A DNA stretch of 64,000 nucleotides from Flammeovirga kamogawensis (GTDB lineage: Bacteria; Bacteroidota; Bacteroidia; Cytophagales; Flammeovirgaceae), in NCBI RefSeq assembly GCF_018736065.1, contig NZ_CP076130.1, positions 258,001 to 322,000 of the forward strand, read 5' to 3'. The notes beneath the pieces were generated by a model. That model ran no database searches. It was given only the letters and a program-made list of their open reading frames with translations, and had not been told where the DNA came from. The position numbers were made by a program, and so were the translations under genes. Below, one piece after another: positions 54,288 through 63,885 of the stretch; within the stretch, counting starts at the first letter, position 1, and the number at the start of each line of letters is the position of its first letter.

Positions 54288-57200
54288 TTACTTTTTGATA
54301 AACCTCATGGCCCTATGTCCTTCTACTTTCAAGATGTATACACCGCTTCTTAAATTTTGGATATTTAGAGAATGCTTTACTTCTTCTTCTAGTATTACTC
54401 TACCGTTTATATCAATTACTAGAACAGGGGTAGGAGCTAATAATCCTTTGAAATACAGTTGGTGTTCTGCCGGATTAGGAGCAAATGAAAACTTTAAGTC
54501 TGTATCATCAACAGCCAAAACTCTACTGTTACTACTGTTAGTTGTAAAAGAGGCTAGTTCTGACCATGCAGAGGCATAAGCAGTATTGTATGCTCTAATT
54601 CTTACTGTGTAATCTGTACCTTCTTCAAGGTTAGAAAGCCAGTATTCATCAGAGTTGTCATTATAAATATCACTAATTGTTTGCCAAGCATAACCATCTT
54701 TTTTGTATTGTATTTTATGAGTTGTTGCATTTTGACCTTCAACCCATTCTACCTTAGCTGACTGATTGAAAGCTGTAATCACAACGTTAGATGGAACGGT
54801 TAAAGGTAGTGCAGAGGTTACAATTACATCGCATGAAGTAGAAATATGTCCACCTTCTGTAGCTGCAGAAATAATTGCCTTTCCTCCAGCTATTGCTGTT
54901 ACAAGTCCGTTTTGGTCTACAGTTGCAACTGCTTGGTTGTCACTTGTCCAAATAATAGTATGTGCAGTAGGTAAAATTGTTGCATTTAAAATCTGTGTAT
55001 CTCCTGCAGCAATAGTAACTAGGGAAGAATCAATTGATATCTCTTGAGGAGTAAGTGATATATCGTCTACAAATTCACCATTTTTGGCATTACATGCACC
55101 AATGTTCGGAGTTCCATCAAATAAGTTAATGCCATTACCATAATAATCTACTGTTGGGTAGGGAGTAAGGTCTTTAAAAATACCATAACCTGCACCAGGT
55201 ATAGCAGGCCCAACTTTAGTTGTACCACTATTTATTGCAGGGCTTCCTTCTTGCAACTGATAACCATATTTAGACAATACACCTTCTGCTAAAAAGGCTG
55301 GATCTCCCCACACTTTATCAACATCAAGATTAGAAAATTGACCATTAATTCCTCCAGCAAACAAGTTATTGCTCATAAAGAAAGTCTCTCCATTGGTATT
55401 TATACTTACACGTTTACCTCCAATATTACCTTCCGCTGCGTAAAAGATATTATTAAATATGTGTGTGCTTTTTCCATCAATATCAATAGAGGTAGAGTAA
55501 GCACTATCCATAAATACGGTATTGTTATAAATGTAATTTTCATCACTATAATGTGTACCAGAAGGAGCAACCTCATTAATCCAAATGGTATGATTACTAT
55601 TCGCCCAACTAGGGTTTTCCCTCCATCCATCATTTACACTTACGTTAAAACGATATACAGAATTATGATTTCCACCTAGAATTTCAACAAAACCACCTTC
55701 ACAATCTTCCATATAATTATATTGAATAAAAGTGTTCACATTCTCGTGATCAATATGAATACCATGGGAGTCTAAATATCCTCTTGTACTTAAACATTTA
55801 TTGTATTGAATTACAGTATTAAAGCAACGCCAATTCCATACAGAGCTTCCTCTACCAGGCATTCTGTCGTCTATACTAGCACCCGGGTGGTTAAATAAAT
55901 TATCTTCTATAAGTGCATTATATGTTCTAATAGGAAGAACACAAGTACCCCCAATAAAATGGAATTCATTATTTCGTACTACACAATTCATATTAGAATT
56001 AATAGAGTCATTTCCAACACCTGTATCACCACCTTGGTGTTTTATGTGTATACCTAGACGTTGTAAATCAGTGAAATAGCTATCTTCAACTAATATATTA
56101 TTTATATTTTTTTCTTGGCCTATTGTTGTGTTTTTAGTACTGTAAAAGCGTAGAGCTGCTACTTCAAGGTTATTGAAAGCGTCTTCTCCTTCTTCTTTTA
56201 GTACTGCTTTAGCAGCATAGACATTTTGAAATTTAACATTACGTATTACAAAATTATTCATTGATTGACTTCCCGTATTTATTATTAAAATACCGTATGC
56301 ATCATCATCTAAAATACCTTCTCTACTAGCAGAACGTTCATTATTGATTTCTAAATTACTTATTTCAATATTATCATTATTCTCAACAAGAATTGCTTCT
56401 TGATAATCTCCTCCATTTTCTTCTCCTACCTCGCCAGTAATAATTGGAAGGTTTCCGGTACCATACGACGTTATTACCAATGGAGCATCTTGCATTCCAG
56501 ATCCATTCACCACAAAATGACCATCAAATCGATCTCCTTTCTTAAAGAAAACACTATCCCCAGCACCCAAAGAAGTAGCTGATATTTTAGCTAAAGTTTT
56601 CCAAGGTTTATTTTCTGTACCCGCATCACTATCATTTCCATTATTACTTAAATAGAAATTTTTACTTGCTCGTTGCGTTTTAATTCTGACACTTCCTAAA
56701 TGACCTTTCCAAGCAGCATTGCCTTCTGAGAGTACCACTTTGATATATTTTGTATTTAACGGAAGATCATTTACCGTTGTAAAAGTAGATAAGTCTCTGT
56801 AACCATAACTTATATAAACCGAAGTAGTAAGAACTGTTTTTTGGTAATCGACCCCATTAGAAGATATGTATACAGAAATATCTCCTGATCCTGTATCGCC
56901 TGTCACTCCCCAAAAATCTACTTCAAGGTTTAGCATATCAGAAGAGTTTTGATATACTAAAGAAGCAGAATCTGTATTAACTCGAACTGCTCTACTCATA
57001 TCGTTATTAAACGAACTTGTATTATTGTTATCAATTATTAGATTAGAATAACTGATTACATTTTCGAAGTTGTTTAAACTATCTGTAGCAACAGAGTTAG
57101 AGAAAATTGTATTAGTGATTTCAATTTTAGAGAGTTGTGCTTTCCAACTTGCGTCTCCACCGCTTAACTCGATTTTAATAAAATTAATACCGTTCCATAA

Positions 57201-57608
57201 AGCATTGGCATTTTGATAGCGTTTAAGGTATCTAAGCGAACTCGTTTCGTCTAATATTTCATTTTGTAAAGTAAGTTGCACATAAGTTACTCCATCAGAA
57301 GAAGCAAAAACCTTAACAATTCCATCATTAGGATCTCCGTCAACTCCCCAAAAATCTACAGATACAGCAGATATATTTCTGATTGCATAAATGACATGTC
57401 CATTTTGAATATCTGAGCGAACAATTCTACTAGAATCATTATTGAAATTAGCAGGTATACCTGTGTCAATAGATATGTTATTGGTTTTTTCAAATAGGTA
57501 ATCAAAATTACTAAGATTATCAATTGTTTTTGTTTGTGCATTTATGTTCGTGTTTGGGTAAACTGCAAAAATAAATGAAAGTAGTAAAGTAGTAAATAGT
57601 ATCCTCAT
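54288..57608 (-). CDS. T9SS-secreted parallel beta-helix protein, lyase-like, with two N-terminal repeat modules
   Basis: 1106-aa secreted protein. Signal peptide (about 1-24); two homologous beta-sandwich modules (about 27-170 and 172-312) sharing FNNDxSRxVR, VDFWGVxGD and W-K-A/G-H-L-x-x-I; a right-handed parallel beta-helix (about 314-845) starting FYLSNNGNDSDAGTENKPWKTLAKIS, with many N-N-x-F/I-x-x-V rungs; Big_2-type Ig (about 846-935); fibronectin III (about 936-1025); T9SS sorting domain (about 1034-1106, FAPNPAEHQLYF). Enzymes with this layout are polysaccharide lyases or glycosidases of beta-helix families; the FHFIGGTC and GNHNSVYRF-type loops could hold the site, but no lyase-family-defining residues are recognised. 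Monocistronic. Confidence 0.82.
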   Translation of the reverse strand: MRILFTTLLLSFIFAVYPNTNINAQTKTIDNLSNFDYLFEKTNNISIDTGIPANFNNDSSRIVRSDIQNGHVIYAIRNISAVSVDFWGVDGDPNDGIVKVFASSDGVTYVQLTLQNEILDETSSLRYLKRYQNANALWNGINFIKIELSGGDASWKAQLSKIEITNTIFSNSVATDSLNNFENVISYSNLIIDNNNTSSFNNDMSRAVRVNTDSASLVYQNSSDMLNLEVDFWGVTGDTGSGDISVYISSNGVDYQKTVLTTSVYISYGYRDLSTFTTVNDLPLNTKYIKVVLSEGNAAWKGHLGSVRIKTQRASKNFYLSNNGNDSDAGTENKPWKTLAKISATSLGAGDSVFFKKGDRFDGHFVVNGSGMQDAPLVITSYGTGNLPIITGEVGEENGGDYQEAILVENNDNIEISNLEINNERSASREGILDDDAYGILIINTGSQSMNNFVIRNVKFQNVYAAKAVLKEEGEDAFNNLEVAALRFYSTKNTTIGQEKNINNILVEDSYFTDLQRLGIHIKHQGGDTGVGNDSINSNMNCVVRNNEFHFIGGTCVLPIRTYNALIEDNLFNHPGASIDDRMPGRGSSVWNWRCFNTVIQYNKCLSTRGYLDSHGIHIDHENVNTFIQYNYMEDCEGGFVEILGGNHNSVYRFNVSVNDGWRENPSWANSNHTIWINEVAPSGTHYSDENYIYNNTVFMDSAYSTSIDIDGKSTHIFNNIFYAAEGNIGGKRVSINTNGETFFMSNNLFAGGINGQFSNLDVDKVWGDPAFLAEGVLSKYGYQLQEGSPAINSGTTKVGPAIPGAGYGIFKDLTPYPTVDYYGNGINLFDGTPNIGACNAKNGEFVDDISLTPQEISIDSSLVTIAAGDTQILNATILPTAHTIIWTSDNQAVATVDQNGLVTAIAGGKAIISAATEGGHISTSCDVIVTSALPLTVPSNVVITAFNQSAKVEWVEGQNATTHKIQYKKDGYAWQTISDIYNDNSDEYWLSNLEEGTDYTVRIRAYNTAYASAWSELASFTTNSSNSRVLAVDDTDLKFSFAPNPAEHQLYFKGLLAPTPVLVIDINGRVILEEEVKHSLNIQNLRSGVYILKVEGHRAMRFIKK

Positions 57609-58104
57609 AGCTTATATTTTGTAGTGGTTGAAAAAAGTAAAGAGTATTATTAAGTGTTGTTTGTACAAATATTGAGTAATAATTGGTAGGATAGTAGACG
57701 TATTTTAGCAAATTGTAGGCTTTTTTTGATTAATGTTTATAGTTTACATGTTAATTGTAAATTATGGATATTCAGTGGTTTAGTGTCAATATAAGTGTAT
57801 TTTATTGACACTATATAGTATTATTTTGATTTCAGTTTGTTTTATTTCAACACTATTAACAAAGCTAAACCTATTGTTGACTTAAAGGGTGTAGTGAATT
57901 GAACTAAGGATTTTTATGAATGTCTAGTCTGTCCAAAGCGTTACAGGGTATAGACTCGGTGCTATTTTTACTTTTATAAGTTCTCATTTATTGATGCATC
58001 TCAACAGGTGTCTTCATATAATTACACCAATGAGGCCTTTCATTATTGTTAATACACAGCATGAATAGATAACAACAAACGAGAGTACAAAATATGATTA
58101 TTAA
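57609..58104. other. Intergenic region with IS3 remnant
   Basis: About 310 AT-rich bases with no recognised feature (57609-57920), then an IS3 remnant (57921-58055) and about 50 bases before the stop codon of the T9SS protein gene at 58105. Confidence 0.7.
57921..58055 (-). mobile_element. Remnant of an IS3-family element (terminal repeat plus 3' end of orfB)
   Basis: The sequence from TGTCTAGTCTGTCCAAAGCG to GGCCTTTCATTATTG aligns with the terminus of the IS3 element at 62920 onward, with a gap of about 34 bases near 57947, another of about 12 near 57990 and several substitutions. It keeps the outer end and the last codons of the transposase, but homology stops near 58055, so the rest of the element was lost. 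It shows an older insertion of the same IS type in this region. Confidence 0.85.
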
Positions 58105-59259
58105 TTAATCTTTATTTTCATGGTCATCTGTAACTTCTTCATTTACTCTTGATCTATTGTTCAGAACAACAACTTTACCATTATAAATTACTTTATTTCT
58201 ATCCTTCACATGTAAAATATATGTACCTGCAGGTAAATCTTTTACATTATATACAGCCTTACTTTCTGTAGGATTATAATGAGGTTGATCAATAATATGT
58301 TTCCCAGAATTGATATTTATCAGTTCAAAAGTAGTTTCAGCATCTGGTAGTAAGGATAATAAAATGTTTAATTCATATTGAGCAGGATTAGGATATACTT
58401 TTAGTACTTCGCTAGTGTTATTTGAGTTATGTTCATTATAAACTTCCCGAAGCCAGGAAGTAGATTTACCATCAAAGTCAACTTGAGTAAGTCTGTAGAT
58501 AAGTTTTTCTTGATTAGGTTTTATGTGATCAATTTCATAAAATTGAGACGTATTAGAATTTCCCGCACCTTGAATACTTTGTTCTAGAATATGGAAATTG
58601 ACACCATCCGAAGAATATTCAATGATATAATGAGAATTATTAATTTCTTGAGCTGTTTCCCAAGTTAGATGTACACTTTCATTATCAATTTTAACGCTGA
58701 AATCAGTTAATTCAATTGGTAAGTTTGTAGTTCTTTTGTTGTAATCACAATCTATGTTTCTAGTGGAACTTCCTACACAAACTTTTATATTACTCCCATT
58801 TTCGGGCATAAATTTATCTCTCCCTCCTTTTACAACAATTCTACCATATCCATCAATATTTGTCCCTTTGTCAATTTTAAATTCTTCTTTTGCTATAAAA
58901 ACTTGTGTGTTCACTAAACAAGTTTCTTTTGATTTAGAAAAAAACTTTCCAATTTCTACTTTAGATTTATCATGAAATTTACCTTCTGAATTATCTTCAA
59001 AATAAACCTCTTTGGCTTTAAAAGATCCTCCAGGTTCAACAATAATTGAAGACTTATCTTTTAAAGTAAGCTTCTTATCTTTCATTATTAAGTTACCTCT
59101 AACAATCAGCTTTTGGGAGCCTTTAAGTTCATTATCATTTTTCCATTTAACTGTTTCTCCTTTCTTTATTATTATATCATTACCATAAGTAGATAAAGGT
59201 TTAAAACTACTCACGCATAAAAACATAATTAAAACAGAAAATATTAAAATGTGTTTCAT
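58105..59259 (-). CDS. T9SS-sorted secreted protein of unknown function
   Basis: 384-aa exported protein: signal peptide (about 1-18, ending SSFKP), a repetitive Lys/Asp-rich region with short beta repeats such as LIVRGNLIMKDKKLTLKDKSSIIVEPGGSF (about 25-165, beta-helix- or coat-like), a fibronectin-like module (about 180-275, SVHLTWETAQEINNSHYIIEYSSDGVNFH), and a T9SS type A sorting domain (about 290-366; VYPNPAQYELNI, ILHVKDRNKVIYNGKVVVLN). Unusually, the domain does not end at VVVLN but is followed by about 17 more residues (NRSRVNEEVTDDHENKD). The gene ends 50 bases from an IS3 remnant, so that tail may have come from the insertion. It might be a surface or matrix protein. Confidence 0.76.
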   Translation of the reverse strand: MKHILIFSVLIMFLCVSSFKPLSTYGNDIIIKKGETVKWKNDNELKGSQKLIVRGNLIMKDKKLTLKDKSSIIVEPGGSFKAKEVYFEDNSEGKFHDKSKVEIGKFFSKSKETCLVNTQVFIAKEEFKIDKGTNIDGYGRIVVKGGRDKFMPENGSNIKVCVGSSTRNIDCDYNKRTTNLPIELTDFSVKIDNESVHLTWETAQEINNSHYIIEYSSDGVNFHILEQSIQGAGNSNTSQFYEIDHIKPNQEKLIYRLTQVDFDGKSTSWLREVYNEHNSNNTSEVLKVYPNPAQYELNILLSLLPDAETTFELININSGKHIIDQPHYNPTESKAVYNVKDLPAGTYILHVKDRNKVIYNGKVVVLNNRSRVNEEVTDDHENKD

Positions 59260-59392
59260 AATAAAATACGATTGGGTGTTTTATCAATATCCTCAAAAGG
59301 TTTTATTTATAAAATAATAGCTACAATAGGTGACATAAAAACTAAGTATTCTTCAATTTATTTAGCATTCAGAAAAATCGAATTGTCAATTT

Positions 59393-61024
59393 CTATATTA
59401 TTACTTCAAGGTTATTACAAGCATTGATGATTTGTTTAGGATAGTGATAATGGTCTAGAATCTTTATTGCATTTAATTTTGAGATTTTTCCTCTTTTTAA
59501 TTTATGGTCAAAAACGAGGTCATTGTTATCGATTTTTTCAGAAAAGTGCCATAATTCATAATTATTTTTCTGTAGATCCGTTAATTCCAAATCATGAGTA
59601 GCAATAAAAGTATAGTGAGGAGGTCTACCTATATACGATAAAATAGCATTCGCACCTTTTATTCTCTCTATCGTGTTTGTTCCTTTAAAAAGTTCATCCA
59701 TAATAAATAATGAAGGTAAATCCACCTCAGAAGCATCAACAATTTTTTTAACGGTTTTCACTTCTTGAAGGTAGTAGCTACTATTATCTTTGATACTATC
59801 ATTAATTCTTATACTAGAATAGATTTTAAAAAATGGAGCAGTATATTCATCTGCAAAGCAAAAATTGAAATTTTGAGCTAGAATGGTATTTAGACCTATT
59901 GTTCTAATGAATGTTGTTTTACCAGACATATTTGAGCCTGTTAGGAGCATGCCTCTTTTAGATAATGAAAAAGAATTTGGAACACAATTTTTAATAAGCG
60001 GATGAATACTGTTTTTTACTGCATAAGTGTCTGAGAATGTAGGAATACAGGTGGCTATATCCGAATCTAATACATTTGCAATAGATTGAGCAGTATCTAT
60101 TGTTCCAATATATTGATATAGTTGATTAATATTTTCTGCTTGTTTTTCTAACTTTCTTATACAAAGAAAGAAAGCGATAACTTCAATATTAAATGCTATT
60201 TTAATAATTTCTAAGCCCCAAAATAAAATTTGTTTTATAGGGTCTCCATCTTCTTCAGATGAGAATTTAATGAAAAAAGAATACCATTTTATTCTTTCTA
60301 TTCCACGGGTATCAATATCATCAATACTATTTTTGAGATGAGGATGCATCTTTTTCTTTACTTTTAACATTAAGAATAAATAGGAGATGATATCACTATA
60401 AGTATCTAAATTTCTTTTATTTAGCATATGCATAGCCATATTCATTAAGAATAGTATTAGTATGAAAGCCAATAAAAAAGGAAATTTTATAGATAGAATT
60501 AAACAAGTGATTGTTAGTATATTGCTGAAATAAGATAACCAATTATAATCAGGATTTTTCCCGAATTTATCATGAATAAGTTTTTCGACATTGAACCCAT
60601 GCGAAGAGGATAATTTACTTAGTAGTAGCTGTATTTCAAGACGTTTTTCTGTATTTTCCTGAAAGAAACTAGTTAGTTTATTGAATGTTGTATTTTTTTG
60701 AGTAAGTGTATTAATAGTAAGGAATTTGAAATACATATACTGTTCTCCAATACTTGAACATGTTCTATTTATAAAACGAAAAACATCGTTTAGATCTAAG
60801 TCATTTATACTATTTTGTTCTATCTTTTGATAGATTGAAGAATTTGTACTTTTATTAAGGTATATTTTAACTCTATCAAAATTAATATATCTATCTTCTT
60901 GTTTTTTACCCCATTGCGTTTTAAAAAAAGCAATTTTTTCTTCTTTACTTTTATAGATTCCATAATATCGGAATAATATAAAACTGATGATTCCGCCAAT
61001 AATAAAAAATGTGTTATTATCCAT
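59393..61024 (-). CDS. Membrane-anchored MutS-like ATPase
   Basis: 543-aa protein. The C-terminal half (about 320-543) is a MutS-type ATPase: Walker A G363-S-N-M-S-G-K369-T, Walker B LFIMDELFKGTN, and the ATHDLELTDL switch region. The N-terminal half is not a mismatch-recognition domain: it has hydrophobic segments near 4-20, 168-200 and 265-290, an otherwise helical core, and no DNA-clamp signature. Such MutS-related membrane proteins occur in Bacteroidota beside canonical MutS; their function is not known to me. The first helix at the N-terminus could be a membrane anchor. It stands alone on the minus strand, 133 bases from the T9SS gene. Confidence 0.85.
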   Translation of the reverse strand: MDNNTFFIIGGIISFILFRYYGIYKSKEEKIAFFKTQWGKKQEDRYINFDRVKIYLNKSTNSSIYQKIEQNSINDLDLNDVFRFINRTCSSIGEQYMYFKFLTINTLTQKNTTFNKLTSFFQENTEKRLEIQLLLSKLSSSHGFNVEKLIHDKFGKNPDYNWLSYFSNILTITCLILSIKFPFLLAFILILFLMNMAMHMLNKRNLDTYSDIISYLFLMLKVKKKMHPHLKNSIDDIDTRGIERIKWYSFFIKFSSEEDGDPIKQILFWGLEIIKIAFNIEVIAFFLCIRKLEKQAENINQLYQYIGTIDTAQSIANVLDSDIATCIPTFSDTYAVKNSIHPLIKNCVPNSFSLSKRGMLLTGSNMSGKTTFIRTIGLNTILAQNFNFCFADEYTAPFFKIYSSIRINDSIKDNSSYYLQEVKTVKKIVDASEVDLPSLFIMDELFKGTNTIERIKGANAILSYIGRPPHYTFIATHDLELTDLQKNNYELWHFSEKIDNNDLVFDHKLKRGKISKLNAIKILDHYHYPKQIINACNNLEVII

Positions 61025-61271
61025 ATACAGTCAGTAATTTGAATAGCTTGTTGTTATTTATTGATTTTCTATTTATTAAATATATCATTAATTTTTCTAT
61101 GCTTAAAGTTGTAGGTAATAGTCATTGTTAACAAGAGGCATAGTAATTTTTTATAAAGATATAGTGTATTTCGAAGTTCATATACTTTAATGAAACTAGT
61201 ATATGACGAAACGAGTTCTAATGTTAAGCAAATAATTTACTTAACAAAGTATACCCCCAAAAACTATAAAT

Positions 61272-62906
61272 ATGAAAATTAGAATACTTGGAGTGCTATT
61301 TTTATCACTTCTTCTAAGTTTATCTTGTTCTAAAAAAGACGATGATAATGTAACACCAACAACAGGTGACCAAGTAAATGATGGATCAGGTAATGATGGA
61401 AATGTGGAAACAGTATCCAATAATTTCACTAAATCCTTTGATCAAGTTGCGATGATTCAATTGCATTATAATTATGATATTCAGCTTGTATTCAAAGCGA
61501 CGGAATCTTATCAGCATATAAAAAAAGATGATAAAATCTCATCAACAATTGTAACTATACCGCACGTAAATAGATTACAAGCAGAAGGGGCATATACAAT
61601 TTCACATGTGTATAATGGTGACGTTATTGAATCATCAAAAAATACAACAAATAACACTGTTTATACCTATTCATACAATGATGAAGGATACATTAGTGCA
61701 ATAAAAGAAGTAGGTACTGATACCAGGAATTATGAATTTACTTATAATGAAGATGGTAAAGTAGCGCAAAGTAAAAGAATTGATAATTCTGTTGAAACTA
61801 TTTTTAAGTACACTTATACAGGAGAAAATTATATAGCAAAAAAAGAAGGTGAAGACATTTCTGTAATTGTAAACTATGATGATGAAGGTAGAATTATTTC
61901 GTCAAGTTCTGAAGGTGCAGATGCTGGAAGCGATAATTATAAATTTGAATTCTCTTATCAAGAGAATGGTGAATTAGAGGAGTTAAAGATTACTGAATTT
62001 ACTGATTTCCCTACTAGTGGTACTTATGGAGTAGCTACCACCACTTTTGATACCAATGGAGATATTAAAGAAAGTAATGAATATTGGCATAATGAACTCA
62101 CATTAAAAGAAGTTTATCAGGAAGGTATTCTTACATTAAAAGAAGAATATACAAGTGGTAAATTAGCAAAAAAAGAAGAATATGTTGACGGAAAGGTATC
62201 CATGATTCAGGAATTCAACGATCAAGATGTTTTGAAGTTAAGAGAGACCTACTCAGAAGGACAACTTACATTAAAAGAAGAATTTCATGATAATACTCAA
62301 CTCTCTTTAAAAGAAGTTTATGTAAACGATAAGATTTCTTTGAAAGAAACTTTTGACGATCAAGGGAACAAGACTTTAAAAGAAGAATATACAAATGGTG
62401 ATATAACCATAAAGGAAGAATATCATACAAATGGGCAAGTATCATTAAGGATAAATTATGCTGATGATTTTATTGTGGAAACTAAAGAAGAATTTGATGA
62501 TACTGGATTGACAACTTATAAAGAAGCTTACACTTTTAGTAACGATTATATAACAAGTAAAACCCTTTACGAAGGAACTTATACAATAAAAGCCATTTAT
62601 TCTACAACAGATTGGAGATTGGAAAAAGTTGAAGCCTACACCGGTAATGCAACAGATGTCTTATTAGGTTATGGAGATCCGACTGATGCTAGTTACTATA
62701 CTGTTGGTCAGGAAGTAAGAGTTGCTGTAGATGGTATTATGGAATATTTTGACACAAGTAATACTTTAATTTACACAAGTCAGTATGGGTATTTTAGCAC
62801 AGCGAGTAATGGTACCGCTTCAGAGACAAATTATACTCACATGATGAATGCTTTACCAACAAGTGTTGATTGGATGGCAACTGTTCGTGAAGAGTTAGTA
62901 CGATAG
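61272..62906 (+). CDS. Lipoprotein with LKEEY-type (MORN_2/YwqK-like) repeats
   Basis: 544-aa surface lipoprotein; lipobox Cys19 (LLSLSC) followed by SKKDDD, an export-signal-like acidic stretch. Residues about 40-250 contain YD-repeat-like units (YSYNDEGYISAIKE, FTYNEDGKVAQSKR, VNYDDEGRIISSS). About 275-420 hold about twelve copies of a 10-14-residue repeat with core L-K-E-x-Y/F (LTLKEEYTSGK, LSLKEVYVNDK, TIKEEYHTNG), resembling the MORN_2 units of YwqK-type proteins. The remainder is a mixed domain (about 430-544). Such repeats fold as beta-hairpin arrays, suited to binding or structural roles. It is followed after 13 bases by the end of an IS3 element. Confidence 0.8.
   Translation: MKIRILGVLFLSLLLSLSCSKKDDDNVTPTTGDQVNDGSGNDGNVETVSNNFTKSFDQVAMIQLHYNYDIQLVFKATESYQHIKKDDKISSTIVTIPHVNRLQAEGAYTISHVYNGDVIESSKNTTNNTVYTYSYNDEGYISAIKEVGTDTRNYEFTYNEDGKVAQSKRIDNSVETIFKYTYTGENYIAKKEGEDISVIVNYDDEGRIISSSSEGADAGSDNYKFEFSYQENGELEELKITEFTDFPTSGTYGVATTTFDTNGDIKESNEYWHNELTLKEVYQEGILTLKEEYTSGKLAKKEEYVDGKVSMIQEFNDQDVLKLRETYSEGQLTLKEEFHDNTQLSLKEVYVNDKISLKETFDDQGNKTLKEEYTNGDITIKEEYHTNGQVSLRINYADDFIVETKEEFDDTGLTTYKEAYTFSNDYITSKTLYEGTYTIKAIYSTTDWRLEKVEAYTGNATDVLLGYGDPTDASYYTVGQEVRVAVDGIMEYFDTSNTLIYTSQYGYFSTASNGTASETNYTHMMNALPTSVDWMATVREELVR
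62095..62500 (+). repeat. Tandem LKEEY-coding repeats
   Basis: About twelve copies of a 30-40-base unit around TTAAAAGAAG encode the L-K-E-E-Y motif in the lipoprotein gene. The units differ in sequence and length, so the array is likely old; copy number may still vary between strains. Confidence 0.8.
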
Positions 62907-62955
62907 ATCAAAACGTTAATGTCTAGTCCGTCCATAGCGTTACAGATTTAGACTA

Positions 62956-63885
62956 TTATATATTGATAGCATCGAGTGTAGACTCGGTGCTATTTTTACT
63001 TTTATAAGTTCTCATTTTTATTTCACTTTGTTGATGCATCTCAACAGGTGTCTTCATATAATTACTCCAATGAGGCCTTTCATTATTGTAAATATATACA
63101 GATTCTCTAATAAATTTATTCATTAAATCGAGATCATTAATTTTTATTCCTAAAATAAATTCTTGCTTAAGAATTCCGTTTATTCTTTCTGCTACCGCAT
63201 TTTGATAAGGATCGTAAGATTCCGTCATCGAGCACAATACTTTATTTTCCTGAAGATGTCGTTGATACTCGTGACTACAATATTGTAATCCTCTATCTGA
63301 ATGGTGTATCATTGGTAAATCAACATAGTTTCTATTTTTCAGTGCTTCTTTTAATGCTGCAATAGCTCCATTTGCATTCAAACTATCTGATACATTTAAC
63401 CCCATTATTTTCTTAGAATAGGCATCTGTTACTAAGGATAGATACATTGGGTTACTTCGCTCACCTATGTAAGTTATATCAGAAACTAATACTTGTTCAG
63501 GTCTATTTATTTCCAAATGCTCAATAAGGTTTTTATGCTTTTTAAACCTGTGATGAGAATTTGTAGTGACATGATATTGTTTTTTAGGCTTGATATCGAG
63601 TCGATTAGCCCTCATGATATCAAAAAGCTTATCTCTACCTACATTTAGTAATTGCAATTCAGGAAGAAGTAATTGATATAATTTCCTTGTCCCTATTTTA
63701 GTTTGCTTCAAACGAATTCTTTTCACTAAGTCTACTACTTTAGATGCAATACTATTATTATTTTTTACTTTCCTTTTCGAACGATAATAAATTTGTCGAT
63801 CTAACCCAAGCAATTCACAAGTCGGTTTGACTCCTATTTTTTCTTCTTTTTTGAATTGGTCAACTGCTTGGGTAAAGACTTTTTT
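62956..63885 (-). CDS. IS3-family transposase OrfB (OrfAB C-terminal part)
   Basis: Integrase-core transposase made by -1 frameshifting from orfA. The open frame begins at the slippery site (63885) without an ATG; a TTG at 63813 gives a 285-aa stand-alone reading. It starts with the HTH_21-type region, then the rve DDE core: D112 (VSDITYIG, numbered from 63813), the second Asp in MIHHSDRGLQYCS, then Glu in NAVAERINGILKQEF exactly 35 residues later, the DD(35)E spacing of IS3. The core is intact and includes YNNERPH near the C-terminus. The element seems functional. Confidence 0.93.
   Translation of the reverse strand, partial: KKVFTQAVDQFKKEEKIGVKPTCELLGLDRQIYYRSKRKVKNNNSIASKVVDLVKRIRLKQTKIGTRKLYQLLLPELQLLNVGRDKLFDIMRANRLDIKPKKQYHVTTNSHHRFKKHKNLIEHLEINRPEQVLVSDITYIGERSNPMYLSLVTDAYSKKIMGLNVSDSLNANGAIAALKEALKNRNYVDLPMIHHSDRGLQYCSHEYQRHLQENKVLCSMTESYDPYQNAVAERINGILKQEFILGIKINDLDLMNKFIRESVYIYNNERPHWSNYMKTPVEMHQQSEIKMRTYKSKNSTESTLDAINI

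Noticed and set aside
57609-57920. Small open frames between the beta-helix gene and the IS scar
   Set aside because: They are short, AT-rich, show no recognisable product and match only chance expectation.
62095-62500. Repeated TTAAAAGAAG units that might look like a CRISPR array
   Set aside because: The repeats are in frame within a coding sequence, vary in length and sequence and encode a regular peptide motif; there are no spacers and no cas genes.
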